A DNA stretch of 64,000 bases from Streptomyces sp. S.PNR 29. GTDB taxonomy: Bacteria; Actinomycetota; Actinomycetes; Streptomycetales; Streptomycetaceae. The translations under genes and the position numbers were made by a program. The stretch covers positions 1-64,000 of the forward strand of contig NZ_JANUQM010000010.1 of NCBI RefSeq assembly GCF_030386795.1, in the 5' to 3' direction. Shown here in pieces: positions 40,207-48,485 of the stretch. The notes below the pieces were generated by a model. The model did not search any database. It was not told the origin of the DNA and saw nothing but the letters and a program-made list of their open reading frames with translations. How positions within the stretch are numbered: the first letter of the stretch is position 1; every line of letters begins with the position of its first letter.

Positions 40207-42033
40207 GTGAGTCGACCCCGCATCGTGATCGTCGGAGCCGGCTTCGCCGGGTACCGGGCGGCCCGCACCCTGTCCAAACTCTCCCGGGGCCGCGCCGACA
40301 TCACCCTGCTCAACCCGACCGACTACTTCCTGTACCTGCCGCTGCTGCCGCAGGTCGCCGCCGGTGTCCTGGAGCCGCGACGGGTCACGGTCTCCCTGTC
40401 GGGCACGCTGCCGCACGTCAAGCTGGTGCTGGGCGAGGCCGACCGCATCGACCTCGACGGGCGGGCGGTGCACTACACCGACCCCGAGGGCGGCGAGGGC
40501 ACGCTGGAGTACGACCGGCTGGTGCTCGCCGCCGGCAGCGTCAACAAGCTGCTGCCCATCCCCGGCGTCGCCGAGCACGCGCACGGCTTCCGCGGGCTGC
40601 CCGAGGCGCTGTACCTGCGGGACCACGTGACCCGGCAGGTGGAACTGGCGGCCGCCGCCGACGACCCGGAGAGCTGCGCCGCCCGGTGCACCTTCGTCGT
40701 GGTCGGCGCCGGGTACACCGGCACCGAGGTCGCCGCGCACGGGCAGCTGTTCACCGACGCGCAGGTGCGCAAACACCCGCTGCGGCAGGGCATGCGGCCG
40801 CGCTGGATGCTGCTGGACATCGCGCCGCGGGTGCTGCCGGAGATGGACGAGAAGCTCTCCGAGACCGCCGACCGGGTGCTGCGGCAGCGGGGGGTCGACG
40901 TACGGATGGGCACCTCCGTGAAGGAGGCCACGCACGACGGCGTGCTGCTGACCGACGGCGAGTTCGTCGAGACCCGCACGCTGGTGTGGTGCGTGGGGGT
41001 ACGGCCCGATCCGCTCGCCGAGTCGCTGGGGCTGCCCCTGGAGCGGGGGCGGCTGCTGGTCGACCCGCAGCTCCGGGTGCCGGGGCGGCCGGAGGTGTTC
41101 GCGTGCGGTGACGCGGCGGCGGTGCCCGATCCGGAGAAACCGGGGAACCACACGCCGATGACCGCGCAGCACGCCTGGCGGCAGGGGAAGATCGCGGCGC
41201 TGAATGTCGCCGCGTCGCTCGGCCGGGGCGAGATGCGGCCCTACCGCCATCGCGACCTCGGCTTCGTCGTGGACCTGGGCGGCGCCAAGGCCGCCGCCAA
41301 CCCGCTCGGCGTGCCCCTGTCCGGTGTGCCGGCCGGCGCGGTCACCCGCGGCTACCACCTGGCCGCCATGCCCGGCAACCGCGTCCGGGTCGCCGCCGAC
41401 TGGCTCCTGGACGCCGTACTGCCCCGTCAGGCCGTCCAGCTGGGGCTCGTACGGTCCTGGTCGGTGCCCTTGGACACGGCGTCGCCGGAGCTGGCGCGGG
41501 TGCCGGGTGGGCCGGGGCAGCGGGAGGAGGGTGACCGGAACCTGGGCCAGGTGGTGGCCGGCCCGAAGGCCCGCGAGCGGGCGGGCACCCGCTCGGGTCC
41601 CGGAACCGGGACCCCGACCGACACGGGCGCCATCTCTTCGGAGGCTGAGCCGGGTGAGGGGCCTGCGGAGGGCCGCTCCGGGGGCGGGGCGGGGAAGAGG
41701 CAGCCCGGTGAGCCCGGTGGCGAACCGGCGAAGAACCAGCCTGGTGGCGAGGCCGCGAAGAGGCAGCCTGGCGGCGAGCCCGCGAAGAACCAGCCCGGTG
41801 GCGAACCCGCCAAGAACCAGCCCGGTGGCGAACCGGCGAAGAAGCGGCCGGGTGGTGAGCCCGGCAAGAAGCAGCCGGGTGGCGAGGCCGCCAAGAACCA
41901 ACCGGGCGATGGGACCGCTGAGGATCACCCCGTGCCTCGGCCACCGGCCGACCAGCCACCCCCCGGCCCCCACACCGCGCCCGGCCCAGTCAAGCGTTCC
42001 GATGACCCCGCGGAAGCGGAAGGAGACTCATGA
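40207..42033 (+). CDS. ndh: Type II NADH dehydrogenase with long repetitive C-terminal tail
   Basis: 608 residues. The first 430 are a standard NDH-2/AIF-like flavoprotein: FAD motif IVIVGAGFAGYRAARTL, YFLYLPLLPQVAAG, second dinucleotide motif VVVGAGYTGTEVA (NADH), and the FAD-closing VFACGDAAAV. It would pass electrons from NADH to menaquinone at the cytoplasmic membrane face without pumping protons. Residues about 435-608 are low complexity and carry eight copies of a 9-residue Pro-Gly-Gly-Glu-Pro-Ala-Lys-Asn-Gln-like unit. GTG 40207 directly precedes MSRPRIVIVG. The stop overlaps the transketolase ATG (ATGA). Confidence 0.9.
   Translation: MSRPRIVIVGAGFAGYRAARTLSKLSRGRADITLLNPTDYFLYLPLLPQVAAGVLEPRRVTVSLSGTLPHVKLVLGEADRIDLDGRAVHYTDPEGGEGTLEYDRLVLAAGSVNKLLPIPGVAEHAHGFRGLPEALYLRDHVTRQVELAAAADDPESCAARCTFVVVGAGYTGTEVAAHGQLFTDAQVRKHPLRQGMRPRWMLLDIAPRVLPEMDEKLSETADRVLRQRGVDVRMGTSVKEATHDGVLLTDGEFVETRTLVWCVGVRPDPLAESLGLPLERGRLLVDPQLRVPGRPEVFACGDAAAVPDPEKPGNHTPMTAQHAWRQGKIAALNVAASLGRGEMRPYRHRDLGFVVDLGGAKAAANPLGVPLSGVPAGAVTRGYHLAAMPGNRVRVAADWLLDAVLPRQAVQLGLVRSWSVPLDTASPELARVPGGPGQREEGDRNLGQVVAGPKARERAGTRSGPGTGTPTDTGAISSEAEPGEGPAEGRSGGGAGKRQPGEPGGEPAKNQPGGEAAKRQPGGEPAKNQPGGEPAKNQPGGEPAKKRPGGEPGKKQPGGEAAKNQPGDGTAEDHPVPRPPADQPPPGPHTAPGPVKRSDDPAEAEGDS
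41700..41908 (+). repeat. 27-base tandem repeats in the tail of ndh
   Basis: About eight consecutive 27-base units (core CCCGGTGGCGAACCCGCC then AAGAACCAG) encode the 9-residue PGGEPAKNQ unit, with Ala/Pro, Lys/Arg and Gln/Arg substitutions. Two central copies are nearly identical at DNA level, the sign of recent in-frame expansion. Not a CRISPR: there are no spacers. Confidence 0.93.
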
Positions 42034-43886
42034 ACACCGGTGAACTCGTCGACCTCGGACAGCAGTTGCGCGTGGACAGTGTCCGCGCCGCCGCCGCCGC
42101 GGGCTCCGGGCACCCCACGTCGTCGATGTCCGCGGCGGATCTGATGGCCGTCCTGCTCGCCCACCACTTCCGCTACGACTTCGACCGCCCCGCCCACCCC
42201 GGCAACGACCGCTTCGTGCTCTCCAAGGGGCACGCCTCGCCCCTGCTGTACTCCGCCTACAAGGCGGCCGGCGCGATCGACGACGAGGAGCTGCTCACCT
42301 TCCGCAAGCTGGGCAGCCGGCTGGAGGGGCACCCGACGCCGCAGCGGCTGCCGTGGGTCGAGACGGCCACGGGCTCGCTGGGGCAGGGCCTGCCGGTGGG
42401 CGTCGGGATCGCCCTGGCCGGCAAGCGGCTGGACCGCACCGGTTACCGGGTGTGGGTGCTCACCGGCGACAGCGAGCTGGCCGAGGGATCCATCTGGGAG
42501 GCCGCCGAGCAGGCGGCGTACGAGCACCTCGACAACCTCACCGTGATCGTCGACGTCAACCGGCTCGGCCAGCGCGGCCCGACCCGGCACGGCCACGACC
42601 TCGACGCCTACGCCCGCCGCTTCCAGGCGTTCGGCTGGCACACGATCGAGATCGACGGCCACGACGTCGACGCCATCGACCGCGCCTACGGCGAAGCCCT
42701 GTCCACCAAGGGCCAGCCGACCGCCGTCCTCGCCCGCACCCTCAAGGGCAAGGGCGTCGAGGCCGTCCAGGACCGCGAGGGCCTGCACGGCAAGCCGCTC
42801 CCGGACGCCGACGAGGCGATCGCCGAGCTCGGCGGCCCCCGCGACATCCGCGTCCAGGTGCAGGAGCCGCCCGCCGCCCGCATGCTGCACGCCGTGCGCG
42901 ACGGGCACCTCGACCTGCCCCGCTGGGACAAGGGAGACCCCGAGAAGGGCGTGGCCACCCGCAATGCCTACGGGCAGGCGCTGGCCGCGCTCGGCACCGC
43001 ACGCCAGGACGTCGTCGCCCTCGACGGCGAGGTCGGCGACTCCACGCGCGCCGAGTTCTTCGCCAAGGAACACCCCGACCGCTACTTCGAGTGCTACATC
43101 GCCGAGCAGCAGATGGTGGCCGCCGCGGTGGGGCTCGCGGCGCGCGGCTGGGTGCCGTACGCCGCCACGTTCGCGGCCTTCCTCACCCGCGCCCACGACT
43201 TCGTACGGATGGCCTCGATCAGCGGCTCCGGCATCAACCTCGTCGGCTCGCACGCGGGTGTCGCCATCGGACAGGACGGACCCAGCCAGATGGGTCTGGA
43301 GGACCTCGCCATGATGCGGGCGGTACACGGCTCGACCGTGCTGTACCCCTGCGACGCCAACCAGACCGCGCGCCTCGTCGCCGCGATGGCCGGCCTGGAG
43401 GGCATCCGCTACCTGCGCACCTCGCGCGGCGAGAGCCCGGTGATCTACGGCCCCGACGAGGAGTTCCCGATCGGCGGCAGCAAGGTGCTGCGCTCCTCCG
43501 GCCAGGACCGGATGACCATCGTCGCGGCGGGCGACACCGTGCACGAGGCGCTGGCCGCCGCCGACGCCCTCGACCGGGAGGGCATCAAGGCCCGGGTGAT
43601 CGACCTGTACTCGGTCAAGCCCGTCGACCGGCTCACCCTGCGGCAGGCCGCCGAGGACACCGGCTGCCTGCTGACCGTGGAGGACCACCACCCCGAGGGC
43701 GGCATCGGGGACGCGGTCGTCGAACCGTTCCTCGACGGGCGCCCGATGCCGCGCCTGGTGCGGCTGGCCGTCCGTACGATGCCGGGCTCGGCCTCGCCGG
43801 CCGAGCAGCTGCACGCCGCGGGCATCGACGCCGAGTCCATCGCGGCGGCCGGGCGGCTGCTGGTGGAGCAGGCGGTCGTGCCGTGA
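42030..43886 (+). CDS. tkt: Transketolase (short, animal-type)
   Basis: 618 residues. All three transketolase domains are present: ThDP pyrophosphate domain (1-270) with SGHPTSSMSAADL, SKGHASPLLYSA and the GDSELAEGSIWEA...N motif, pyrimidine domain (about 310-470) with the activating Glu in YIAEQQMVAAAVGLA, and the C-terminal domain with VEDHHPEGGIGDAV. It lies closer in length and motifs to the vertebrate-type, roughly 620-residue transketolases than to the 660-700-residue bacterial TktA. It moves two-carbon ketol units in the pentose phosphate pathway. ATG 42030 overlaps the ndh stop and its own stop overlaps ligD, so three unrelated activities are translationally coupled. A housekeeping copy probably exists elsewhere. 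Confidence 0.92.
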   Translation: MNTGELVDLGQQLRVDSVRAAAAAGSGHPTSSMSAADLMAVLLAHHFRYDFDRPAHPGNDRFVLSKGHASPLLYSAYKAAGAIDDEELLTFRKLGSRLEGHPTPQRLPWVETATGSLGQGLPVGVGIALAGKRLDRTGYRVWVLTGDSELAEGSIWEAAEQAAYEHLDNLTVIVDVNRLGQRGPTRHGHDLDAYARRFQAFGWHTIEIDGHDVDAIDRAYGEALSTKGQPTAVLARTLKGKGVEAVQDREGLHGKPLPDADEAIAELGGPRDIRVQVQEPPAARMLHAVRDGHLDLPRWDKGDPEKGVATRNAYGQALAALGTARQDVVALDGEVGDSTRAEFFAKEHPDRYFECYIAEQQMVAAAVGLAARGWVPYAATFAAFLTRAHDFVRMASISGSGINLVGSHAGVAIGQDGPSQMGLEDLAMMRAVHGSTVLYPCDANQTARLVAAMAGLEGIRYLRTSRGESPVIYGPDEEFPIGGSKVLRSSGQDRMTIVAAGDTVHEALAAADALDREGIKARVIDLYSVKPVDRLTLRQAAEDTGCLLTVEDHHPEGGIGDAVVEPFLDGRPMPRLVRLAVRTMPGSASPAEQLHAAGIDAESIAAAGRLLVEQAVVP

Positions 43887-44812
43887 GCGGTGACGGCGGG
43901 CGGACCGTGCGGGCCGGCCGGCGCACGGTTCAGGTCCACCGGGCGGAGAAGGTGCTCTTCCCGGGCGGCGACGGCGACGCGAAGGAGTACACCAAGGGCG
44001 ATCTCGTCGACTACTACCGGAGCGTCGCCCCGTTCATGCTGCCGCACCTGAGGGGCCGCCCGCTGATGCTGGAACGGCACCCGGACGGGATCGACGGCCC
44101 GACGTTCATGCAGAAGAACACCCCGGAGAACTATCCGGAGTGGATCACCCGCCTCAAGGTGCCCAAGGAGGGCGGCACCGTCTGTCACACCGTCTGCGAC
44201 GACACCGCCACCCTCCTCTTCCTCGCCGACCAGGCCTGCCTCACCCTGCACCGCTGGCTGTCACGGGCCGGACGCGTCGACCGGCCCGACCGGATGGTCT
44301 TCGACCTCGACCCGGCCGAGGACGACTTCACCCAGGTCCGCGAGGCGGCCATACTGCTGGGCGAGCTGCTCGACGAGCTGAACCTGCCCTCCGCCCTGAT
44401 GACCACCGGCTCGCGCGGACTGCACGTCGTCGTGCCGCTGAGCGGCCATCACGACTTCGGCGACGTCCGCGAGTTCGCCCGTGACGTCGCCGACACCCTC
44501 GCCGCCGCGCACCCCGACCGGCTCACCACCGCCGCCCGCAAGAAGGACCGCGGCGGCCGGCTCTACCTCGACGTGCAGCGCAACGCCTACGCCCAGACCG
44601 CGGTCGCCCCCTTCACCGTCCGCGCCCGGCCGGGCGCACCCGTGGCCACGCCCATCTCCTGGTCCCAGCTGGACGACCCCGCTCTGCACGCCCGCCGCTG
44701 GACCGTCGCCGACGCCCTCGACCAGGCGCGCGCCAACCCCTGGGCCGGGCTCATGAGCCGTGGACGGGCCCTGGGGCCCGCCCGGCGGCGGCTGAACGCC
44801 CTGCGCGGCTGA
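43883..44812 (+). CDS. Stand-alone LigD polymerase-domain protein (NHEJ-type primase/polymerase)
   Basis: 309 residues comprising only the archaeo-eukaryotic-primase-like polymerase domain of bacterial LigD. Metal-binding aspartates lie in MVFDLDPAEDD, the nucleotide-contacting segment TTGSRGLHVVVPLSGHH follows, and the third carboxylate is in RLYLDVQRNAYAQT with PISW near the end. It would add NTPs/dNTPs at double-strand break ends with Ku and a ligase. Neither a ligase nor a phosphoesterase domain is attached, and no ku gene is in the window. GTG 43883 overlaps the transketolase stop codon. Confidence 0.92.
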   Translation: MSGDGGRTVRAGRRTVQVHRAEKVLFPGGDGDAKEYTKGDLVDYYRSVAPFMLPHLRGRPLMLERHPDGIDGPTFMQKNTPENYPEWITRLKVPKEGGTVCHTVCDDTATLLFLADQACLTLHRWLSRAGRVDRPDRMVFDLDPAEDDFTQVREAAILLGELLDELNLPSALMTTGSRGLHVVVPLSGHHDFGDVREFARDVADTLAAAHPDRLTTAARKKDRGGRLYLDVQRNAYAQTAVAPFTVRARPGAPVATPISWSQLDDPALHARRWTVADALDQARANPWAGLMSRGRALGPARRRLNALRG

Positions 44813-44878
44813 TCCCCGAAATGCCGCTCGTGGAGGTTTGGCGAACACTCTTGCGGCCACACGGAGGGGGAGGTGGCC

Positions 44879-45253
44879 ATGTCGAACACAAGAAACACGT
44901 CTGAATCACAACAACAGTCGCAGGGTTCACAGAAGTCACAAACGTCTCGCAATCCGAACGACAACCACCCGGCGGACGACCGGCCGAGCCCCATGGAGGT
45001 GCTGCGCGAGGCGCGCGCACAGCTCGCGGAGCTCACCGGCATGGCCGCCGAGTCCGTGTCGTCCTTCGAGCAGACCGAGGAGGGCTGGTCGCTGGAGGTC
45101 GAGGTCATGGAGCTCGCCCGCGTGCCCGACACGATGAGCCTGATGGCGAGCTACCAGGTGGAACTCGACACCCAGGGACAGCTCACCGGTTACCGGCGCG
45201 TCCGGCGCTACGAGCGCGGCAGGGCCGACCCGCGAGGCGGTGGCGGCCGCTAG
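44879..45253 (+). CDS. gvpO: Gas vesicle protein GvpO
   Basis: 124 residues. After a Ser/Gln/Asn-rich disordered start (1-40), the conserved GvpO domain runs from PMEVLREARAQLAELTGM through ESVSSFEQTEEGWSLEVEVMELARVPDTMSLMASYQVELD to GYRRVRRYERG. GvpO is required for gas vesicle formation in haloarchaea, and is the first gene of the Streptomyces gvp cluster. ATG 44879 follows GGGAGGT by about 5 bases; GTG 44873 is possible. It lies 66 bases after the ligD-like gene. No sigma-B-type promoter is visible before it. Confidence 0.92.
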   Translation: MSNTRNTSESQQQSQGSQKSQTSRNPNDNHPADDRPSPMEVLREARAQLAELTGMAAESVSSFEQTEEGWSLEVEVMELARVPDTMSLMASYQVELDTQGQLTGYRRVRRYERGRADPRGGGGR

Positions 45254-45299
45254 GCCGCCCGACCGGACCCGCATCCACAGACAGGGAGGAAAAGCCGGC

Positions 45300-45734
45300 A
45301 TGACCGTAGTACCGGCACAGCAGACCGGCGGCGGAGGCGGCAGCAGCGGCCTCTACGACGTTCTTGAGCTCGTTCTGGACAGGGGGCTCGTCATCGACGC
45401 GTTCGTGCGTGTGTCCCTGGTCGGCATCGAGATCCTCAAGATCGACGTCCGGGTCGTCGTCGCCAGCGTCGACACCTACCTGCGCTTCGCCGAGGCGTGC
45501 AACCGGCTGGACCTGGAGGCCGGGCCGCGCAAGAGCCCGGGGCTGCCCGACATGGTCGGGGAGATCACCGAGTCCGGTGCGCGCGGCAAGTCCAAGGGAG
45601 CGCTGTCCGGCGCCGCCGAGACCATATCCGACGCCTTCAAGCAGGCCCGTGGCGAGAGCGAGGAGCGCGAGGCCGAGGGCCGCCCGCGCACCCGTAAGAC
45701 CACGGCCGCACGCAGGAAGGAGGAGCAGGAGTGA
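45300..45734 (+). CDS. gvpA: Gas vesicle structural protein GvpA, with long C-terminal tail
   Basis: 144 residues. The GvpA shell fold is at residues 17-70: LYDVLELVLDRGLVIDAFVRVSLVGIEI and RVVVASVDTYLRFAEACNRLDLE, the coil-helix-strand-strand-helix wall module. Unlike the 70-residue cyanobacterial protein it has a 70-residue charged C-terminal extension ending in KTTAARRKEEQE. It would polymerise into the gas-filled shell, though visible vesicles in Streptomyces remain unproven as far as I know. ATG 45300 has GGGAGGA upstream. GTGA overlap couples it to gvpF. Confidence 0.93.
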   Translation: MTVVPAQQTGGGGGSSGLYDVLELVLDRGLVIDAFVRVSLVGIEILKIDVRVVVASVDTYLRFAEACNRLDLEAGPRKSPGLPDMVGEITESGARGKSKGALSGAAETISDAFKQARGESEEREAEGRPRTRKTTAARRKEEQE

Positions 45735-46501
45735 GCACGTACGTCTATGGCATCACCGCCGGCTCGCATCCCGCGCTCCCCGACGGCATGGCCGGCGTCG
45801 GCGATCCGCCGTGCCCGGTACGCATCCTGAAGGAGGGCGAGCTCGCGGCCGTCGTGAGTGACGCGCCCGAGGGGCTGCGACCCAAGCGCCGGGACCTGCT
45901 CGCCCACCAGAACGTGCTCAGCGAGGTGGGCGCGGCGGGCGTCGTGCTGCCCATGCGGTTCGGCAGCGTCGCCCCGGACGACAAGGCCGTCACCGGGGTG
46001 CTCGCCGAGCGCGCCGAGCACTACAAGGAGCGCCTGCGGACGCTCGACGGCAAGGTCGAGTACAACGTCAAGGCCGTGCACAACGAAGAGGCCGTGCTGC
46101 ACCGCGTGCTCTCCGAGAACCCGGAGATCCGCGGCCTGACGGAGGCCAACCGGAAGGCGGGCGGCGGGACGTACGACGACCGGCTCAAGCTCGGCGAGAT
46201 GGTCGCGGCCGCCGTCAAGGCGCGGGAGACCGAGGACGCGGACCAGGTGCGCGGTGCCCTTGAAACGGTCGCGGAGGCGGTCAGTGTGGGCCCGGAGTCC
46301 ACCGGCTGGCTCGCCAATGTGTCGTTCCTGGTGGACCGGGGCCGGGCCGAGCAGTTCCTCGCCGCGGCGGAGGAGGTCCGCGCCGCCCACCCGCACCTCG
46401 AACTGCGCGTCAACGGCCCGCTGCCGCCGTACAGCTTCGTCGAGCCCGGCCCCGCCGAGCCCGCGGGCACCACGACCGGGATGAGTCAGGGAGCTGAATG
46501 A
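45731..46501 (+). CDS. gvpF: Gas vesicle protein GvpF (GvpL/F family)
   Basis: 256 residues with the two-domain GvpL/GvpF fold: N-terminal STYVYGITAGSH start, ELAAVVSDAPEG, LLAHQNVLSEV and the signature VLPMRFGSVAPDD, and C-terminal WLANVSFLVDRGRAEQFLAAAEEV with GPLPPYSFVEP. GvpF binds GvpA and is thought to prevent premature aggregation during assembly. GTG 45731 overlaps the gvpA stop by 4 bases. A second member, gvpL, lies later in the cluster. Confidence 0.92.
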   Translation: MSTYVYGITAGSHPALPDGMAGVGDPPCPVRILKEGELAAVVSDAPEGLRPKRRDLLAHQNVLSEVGAAGVVLPMRFGSVAPDDKAVTGVLAERAEHYKERLRTLDGKVEYNVKAVHNEEAVLHRVLSENPEIRGLTEANRKAGGGTYDDRLKLGEMVAAAVKARETEDADQVRGALETVAEAVSVGPESTGWLANVSFLVDRGRAEQFLAAAEEVRAAHPHLELRVNGPLPPYSFVEPGPAEPAGTTTGMSQGAE

Positions 46502-46504
46502 GCC

Positions 46505-46768
46505 GTGGGACTGATCTCAGAGGTGCTCCTGCTGCCGTTCGCGCCGGTGCGCGGCAGCGCGTGGGCGATCAGACAGGCGATCCGTGAGGCGGAACGCCTG
46601 TACTACGACCCGGCTGCGGTCCGGGCCGAACTCGCCCAGCTGGAGGAGCAGCTTGAGGCGGGCGAGATCGACGAGGAGGAGTTCGACCGACGGGAGGACG
46701 AACTCCTCGACCGGCTGGAGATCGGCCTGCGCGGTGGCGCGGGAACAGGCGAGGGGACGGCACGATGA
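46505..46768 (+). CDS. gvpG: Gas vesicle protein GvpG
   Basis: 87 residues. Mostly helical: a hydrophobic start LISEVLLLPFAPVRG, then a charged coiled-coil-like region (RAELAQLEEQLEAGEIDEEEFDRREDELLDRLE). This matches GvpG, a minor gas vesicle assembly protein. GTG 46505 is three bases after the gvpF stop, and its own stop overlaps the gvpY start (ATGA). Confidence 0.9.
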   Translation: MGLISEVLLLPFAPVRGSAWAIRQAIREAERLYYDPAAVRAELAQLEEQLEAGEIDEEEFDRREDELLDRLEIGLRGGAGTGEGTAR

Positions 46769-47424
46769 ACCGAGTGGGACTGGGCCTCGCGGTCGGGGCC
46801 GGATACGTCCTCGGACGGACGAAGAAGATGAAGCTGGCGATGGCCGTCGGCAGCCTCGCGGCCGGCAAGCGGATGCATCTGAGCCCGCGGGCGCTCGCGG
46901 ACGTGGTGAACCAGCAACTGAAGAACAACCCGCAGCTCAAGGAGATCGGCGAGGAGCTGCGCCAGGATCTGCGCGGGGTGGGCAAGGCGGCTTCGGGCGC
47001 CATGGTGGAGCGGCAGATCGACGCGCTCGCCGACCGCCTCCACGGACGTACCGCCCAGGTGCGCGACCAGCTCACCGGGGTGACGTCCAAGGCGTCGGGC
47101 CTGGGCTCGGAGGAGTCGGAGAAGGCCGAGGACACCGAGGGTTCCGCGGACGAGGAGGCGCGGGAGGAGCGGCCGGACGAGGCCGAGGAGGAGCCAGAAC
47201 CCGGCGAGGAACCCGGGCCGCGCGGCAAGGCCGCGAAGAAGGCCCCGCCGAAGCCGCGGCAGGCCATGAAGAAGGCCCCCGCCAAGAAGGCCGCCGCCAA
47301 GAAGACCCCTGGCAAGAAGGCGGCGGCGAAGAAGACCGGGGCCGCCAAGAAGACGGCCGGCAAGAAGACGGCCTCGGCCGGGGGTGCCCGGCCCAGGTTG
47401 CCGAAGGGCGGCGGTGAACGATGA
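46765..47424 (+). CDS. gvpY: GvpY: Streptomyces gas-vesicle-cluster protein with acidic and histone-like tails
   Basis: 219 residues. Residues 1-105 form a small helical domain (a Gly/Ala-rich start VGAGYVLGRTKKMKLAMAVGS and LADVVNQQLKNNPQLKEIGEEL). Then comes a Glu-rich stretch (115-150) and a Lys/Ala-rich tail (153-201) with AKKAPAKKAAAKKTPGKK-type repeats like histone H1 or HC1. The tail suggests nucleic-acid or poly-anion binding. It has no counterpart in haloarchaeal or cyanobacterial gvp clusters; position four genes after gvpO matches the Streptomyces gvpOAFGYZJLSK order. Coupled by overlap to gvpG and gvpZ. Confidence 0.82.
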   Translation: MNRVGLGLAVGAGYVLGRTKKMKLAMAVGSLAAGKRMHLSPRALADVVNQQLKNNPQLKEIGEELRQDLRGVGKAASGAMVERQIDALADRLHGRTAQVRDQLTGVTSKASGLGSEESEKAEDTEGSADEEAREERPDEAEEEPEPGEEPGPRGKAAKKAPPKPRQAMKKAPAKKAAAKKTPGKKAAAKKTGAAKKTAGKKTASAGGARPRLPKGGGER

Positions 47425-48485
47425 CCGAGACTCTCGGATCCGCGACCTCCGCGGCACGCGGAGCGGCGAAGGGCCCGCTCGGCGACGTGGCCCACAGCGA
47501 GGCCGCCGAGCGGCTCAAGGAAGAGCTTCAGGAATACCTCTCGGCCCAGGCCCAGCGCGTGCTGGTCGGCGTGGGCCGCAAACTGGGCGAGACCACGGTC
47601 AAGCTGAACGACATCGCCGAGGGCAAGAGTCCGGGCTTCGCCAAGCTCGCCCTCGACGGCGGCCGCAAGCTCGCCCAGGGCAAGGGCCCGCTGCGCTCCG
47701 CGCTGGAGGTCGGTGCCTCCCGCGCCAAGGACAACGTGCTCGGCACCCTGAAGAACCTCGGCGGCAAGAGCGAGGGCAAGCGCAAGGGCAGAGCGGGCGC
47801 CAAGCCCACAGTCATCCTGGAACACATCGACGTCGGCGTACCGCTGCGCACGGCGTACGACCAGTGGACCCAGTACCAGACCTTCAGCACCTTCGCCCAG
47901 GGTGTGAAGAGTGCGAAGCGCGAGGACGACACGCACTCCGACTGGCAGCTGAAGGTGTTCTGGTCCAGCCGCAGCTGGAAGGCGCATACGACCGAGCAGG
48001 TCCCCGACGACCGGATCGCGTGGACGTCGGAGGGCGCCAAGGGCACGACGAAGGGTGTCGTTTCCTTCCACCGGCTCGCCGACAACCTCACCCGCATCCT
48101 GCTGGTCATCGAGTACTACCCGAGCGGCTTCTTCGAGAAGACCGGCAACCTCTGGCGCGCCCAGGGCCGCCGTGCCCGGCTCGACCTGAAGAACTTCGCC
48201 CGCTTCATCACGCTCCAGGGCGAGGCGGAGGAAGCCTGGCGCGGCGAGATCCGCGACGGCGAGCTCGTGCGCAGCCACGAGGACGCGCTCACCGAGGAGG
48301 AAGAGGAGGAAGAGGAGAGCGGCGAGTACGAGGAGGAGCCCGAGGCGGAGGAGGAAGAGGAAGAGGAGCCTGAGGACGAAGAGGAGCCCGAGGAGGACCT
48401 GGAGGAGGAAGAGGAACCCGAGGGCGAGTACGAGGACGAGTACGACGAGAGCGACGAGTACGCCGAAGGCGGGAGCCGCCGATGA
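47421..48485 (+). CDS. gvpZ: GvpZ: SRPBCC-domain protein with poly-Glu tail in the gas vesicle cluster
   Basis: 354 residues in three parts: a helical, Lys-rich N-terminus (1-125), a SRPBCC/polyketide-cyclase-like domain (about 130-270; EHIDVGVPLRTAYDQWTQYQTF, SRSWKAHTTEQVPDDRIAW, LVIEYYPSGFFEKTG), and a C-terminal 70 residues that are more than half Glu/Asp with scattered Tyr. The tail is the charge opposite of the GvpY tail encoded just upstream. The ligand of the domain is unknown. ATG 47421 overlaps the gvpY stop; the stop overlaps gvpJ. Confidence 0.85.
   Translation: MTETLGSATSAARGAAKGPLGDVAHSEAAERLKEELQEYLSAQAQRVLVGVGRKLGETTVKLNDIAEGKSPGFAKLALDGGRKLAQGKGPLRSALEVGASRAKDNVLGTLKNLGGKSEGKRKGRAGAKPTVILEHIDVGVPLRTAYDQWTQYQTFSTFAQGVKSAKREDDTHSDWQLKVFWSSRSWKAHTTEQVPDDRIAWTSEGAKGTTKGVVSFHRLADNLTRILLVIEYYPSGFFEKTGNLWRAQGRRARLDLKNFARFITLQGEAEEAWRGEIRDGELVRSHEDALTEEEEEEEESGEYEEEPEAEEEEEEEPEDEEEPEEDLEEEEEPEGEYEDEYDESDEYAEGGSRR

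Noticed and set aside
41700..41908. CRISPR-like array
   Set aside because: Repeats are directly adjacent and in frame with no spacers; they encode a protein tail. The same reasoning excludes the blocks at 12102, 25502 and 61933.
44813..44878. Sigma-B promoter for the gas vesicle cluster
   Set aside because: No GGGTA-type element occurs between the LigD-like gene and gvpO; the cluster may be read from the upstream operon or from an unrecognised promoter.
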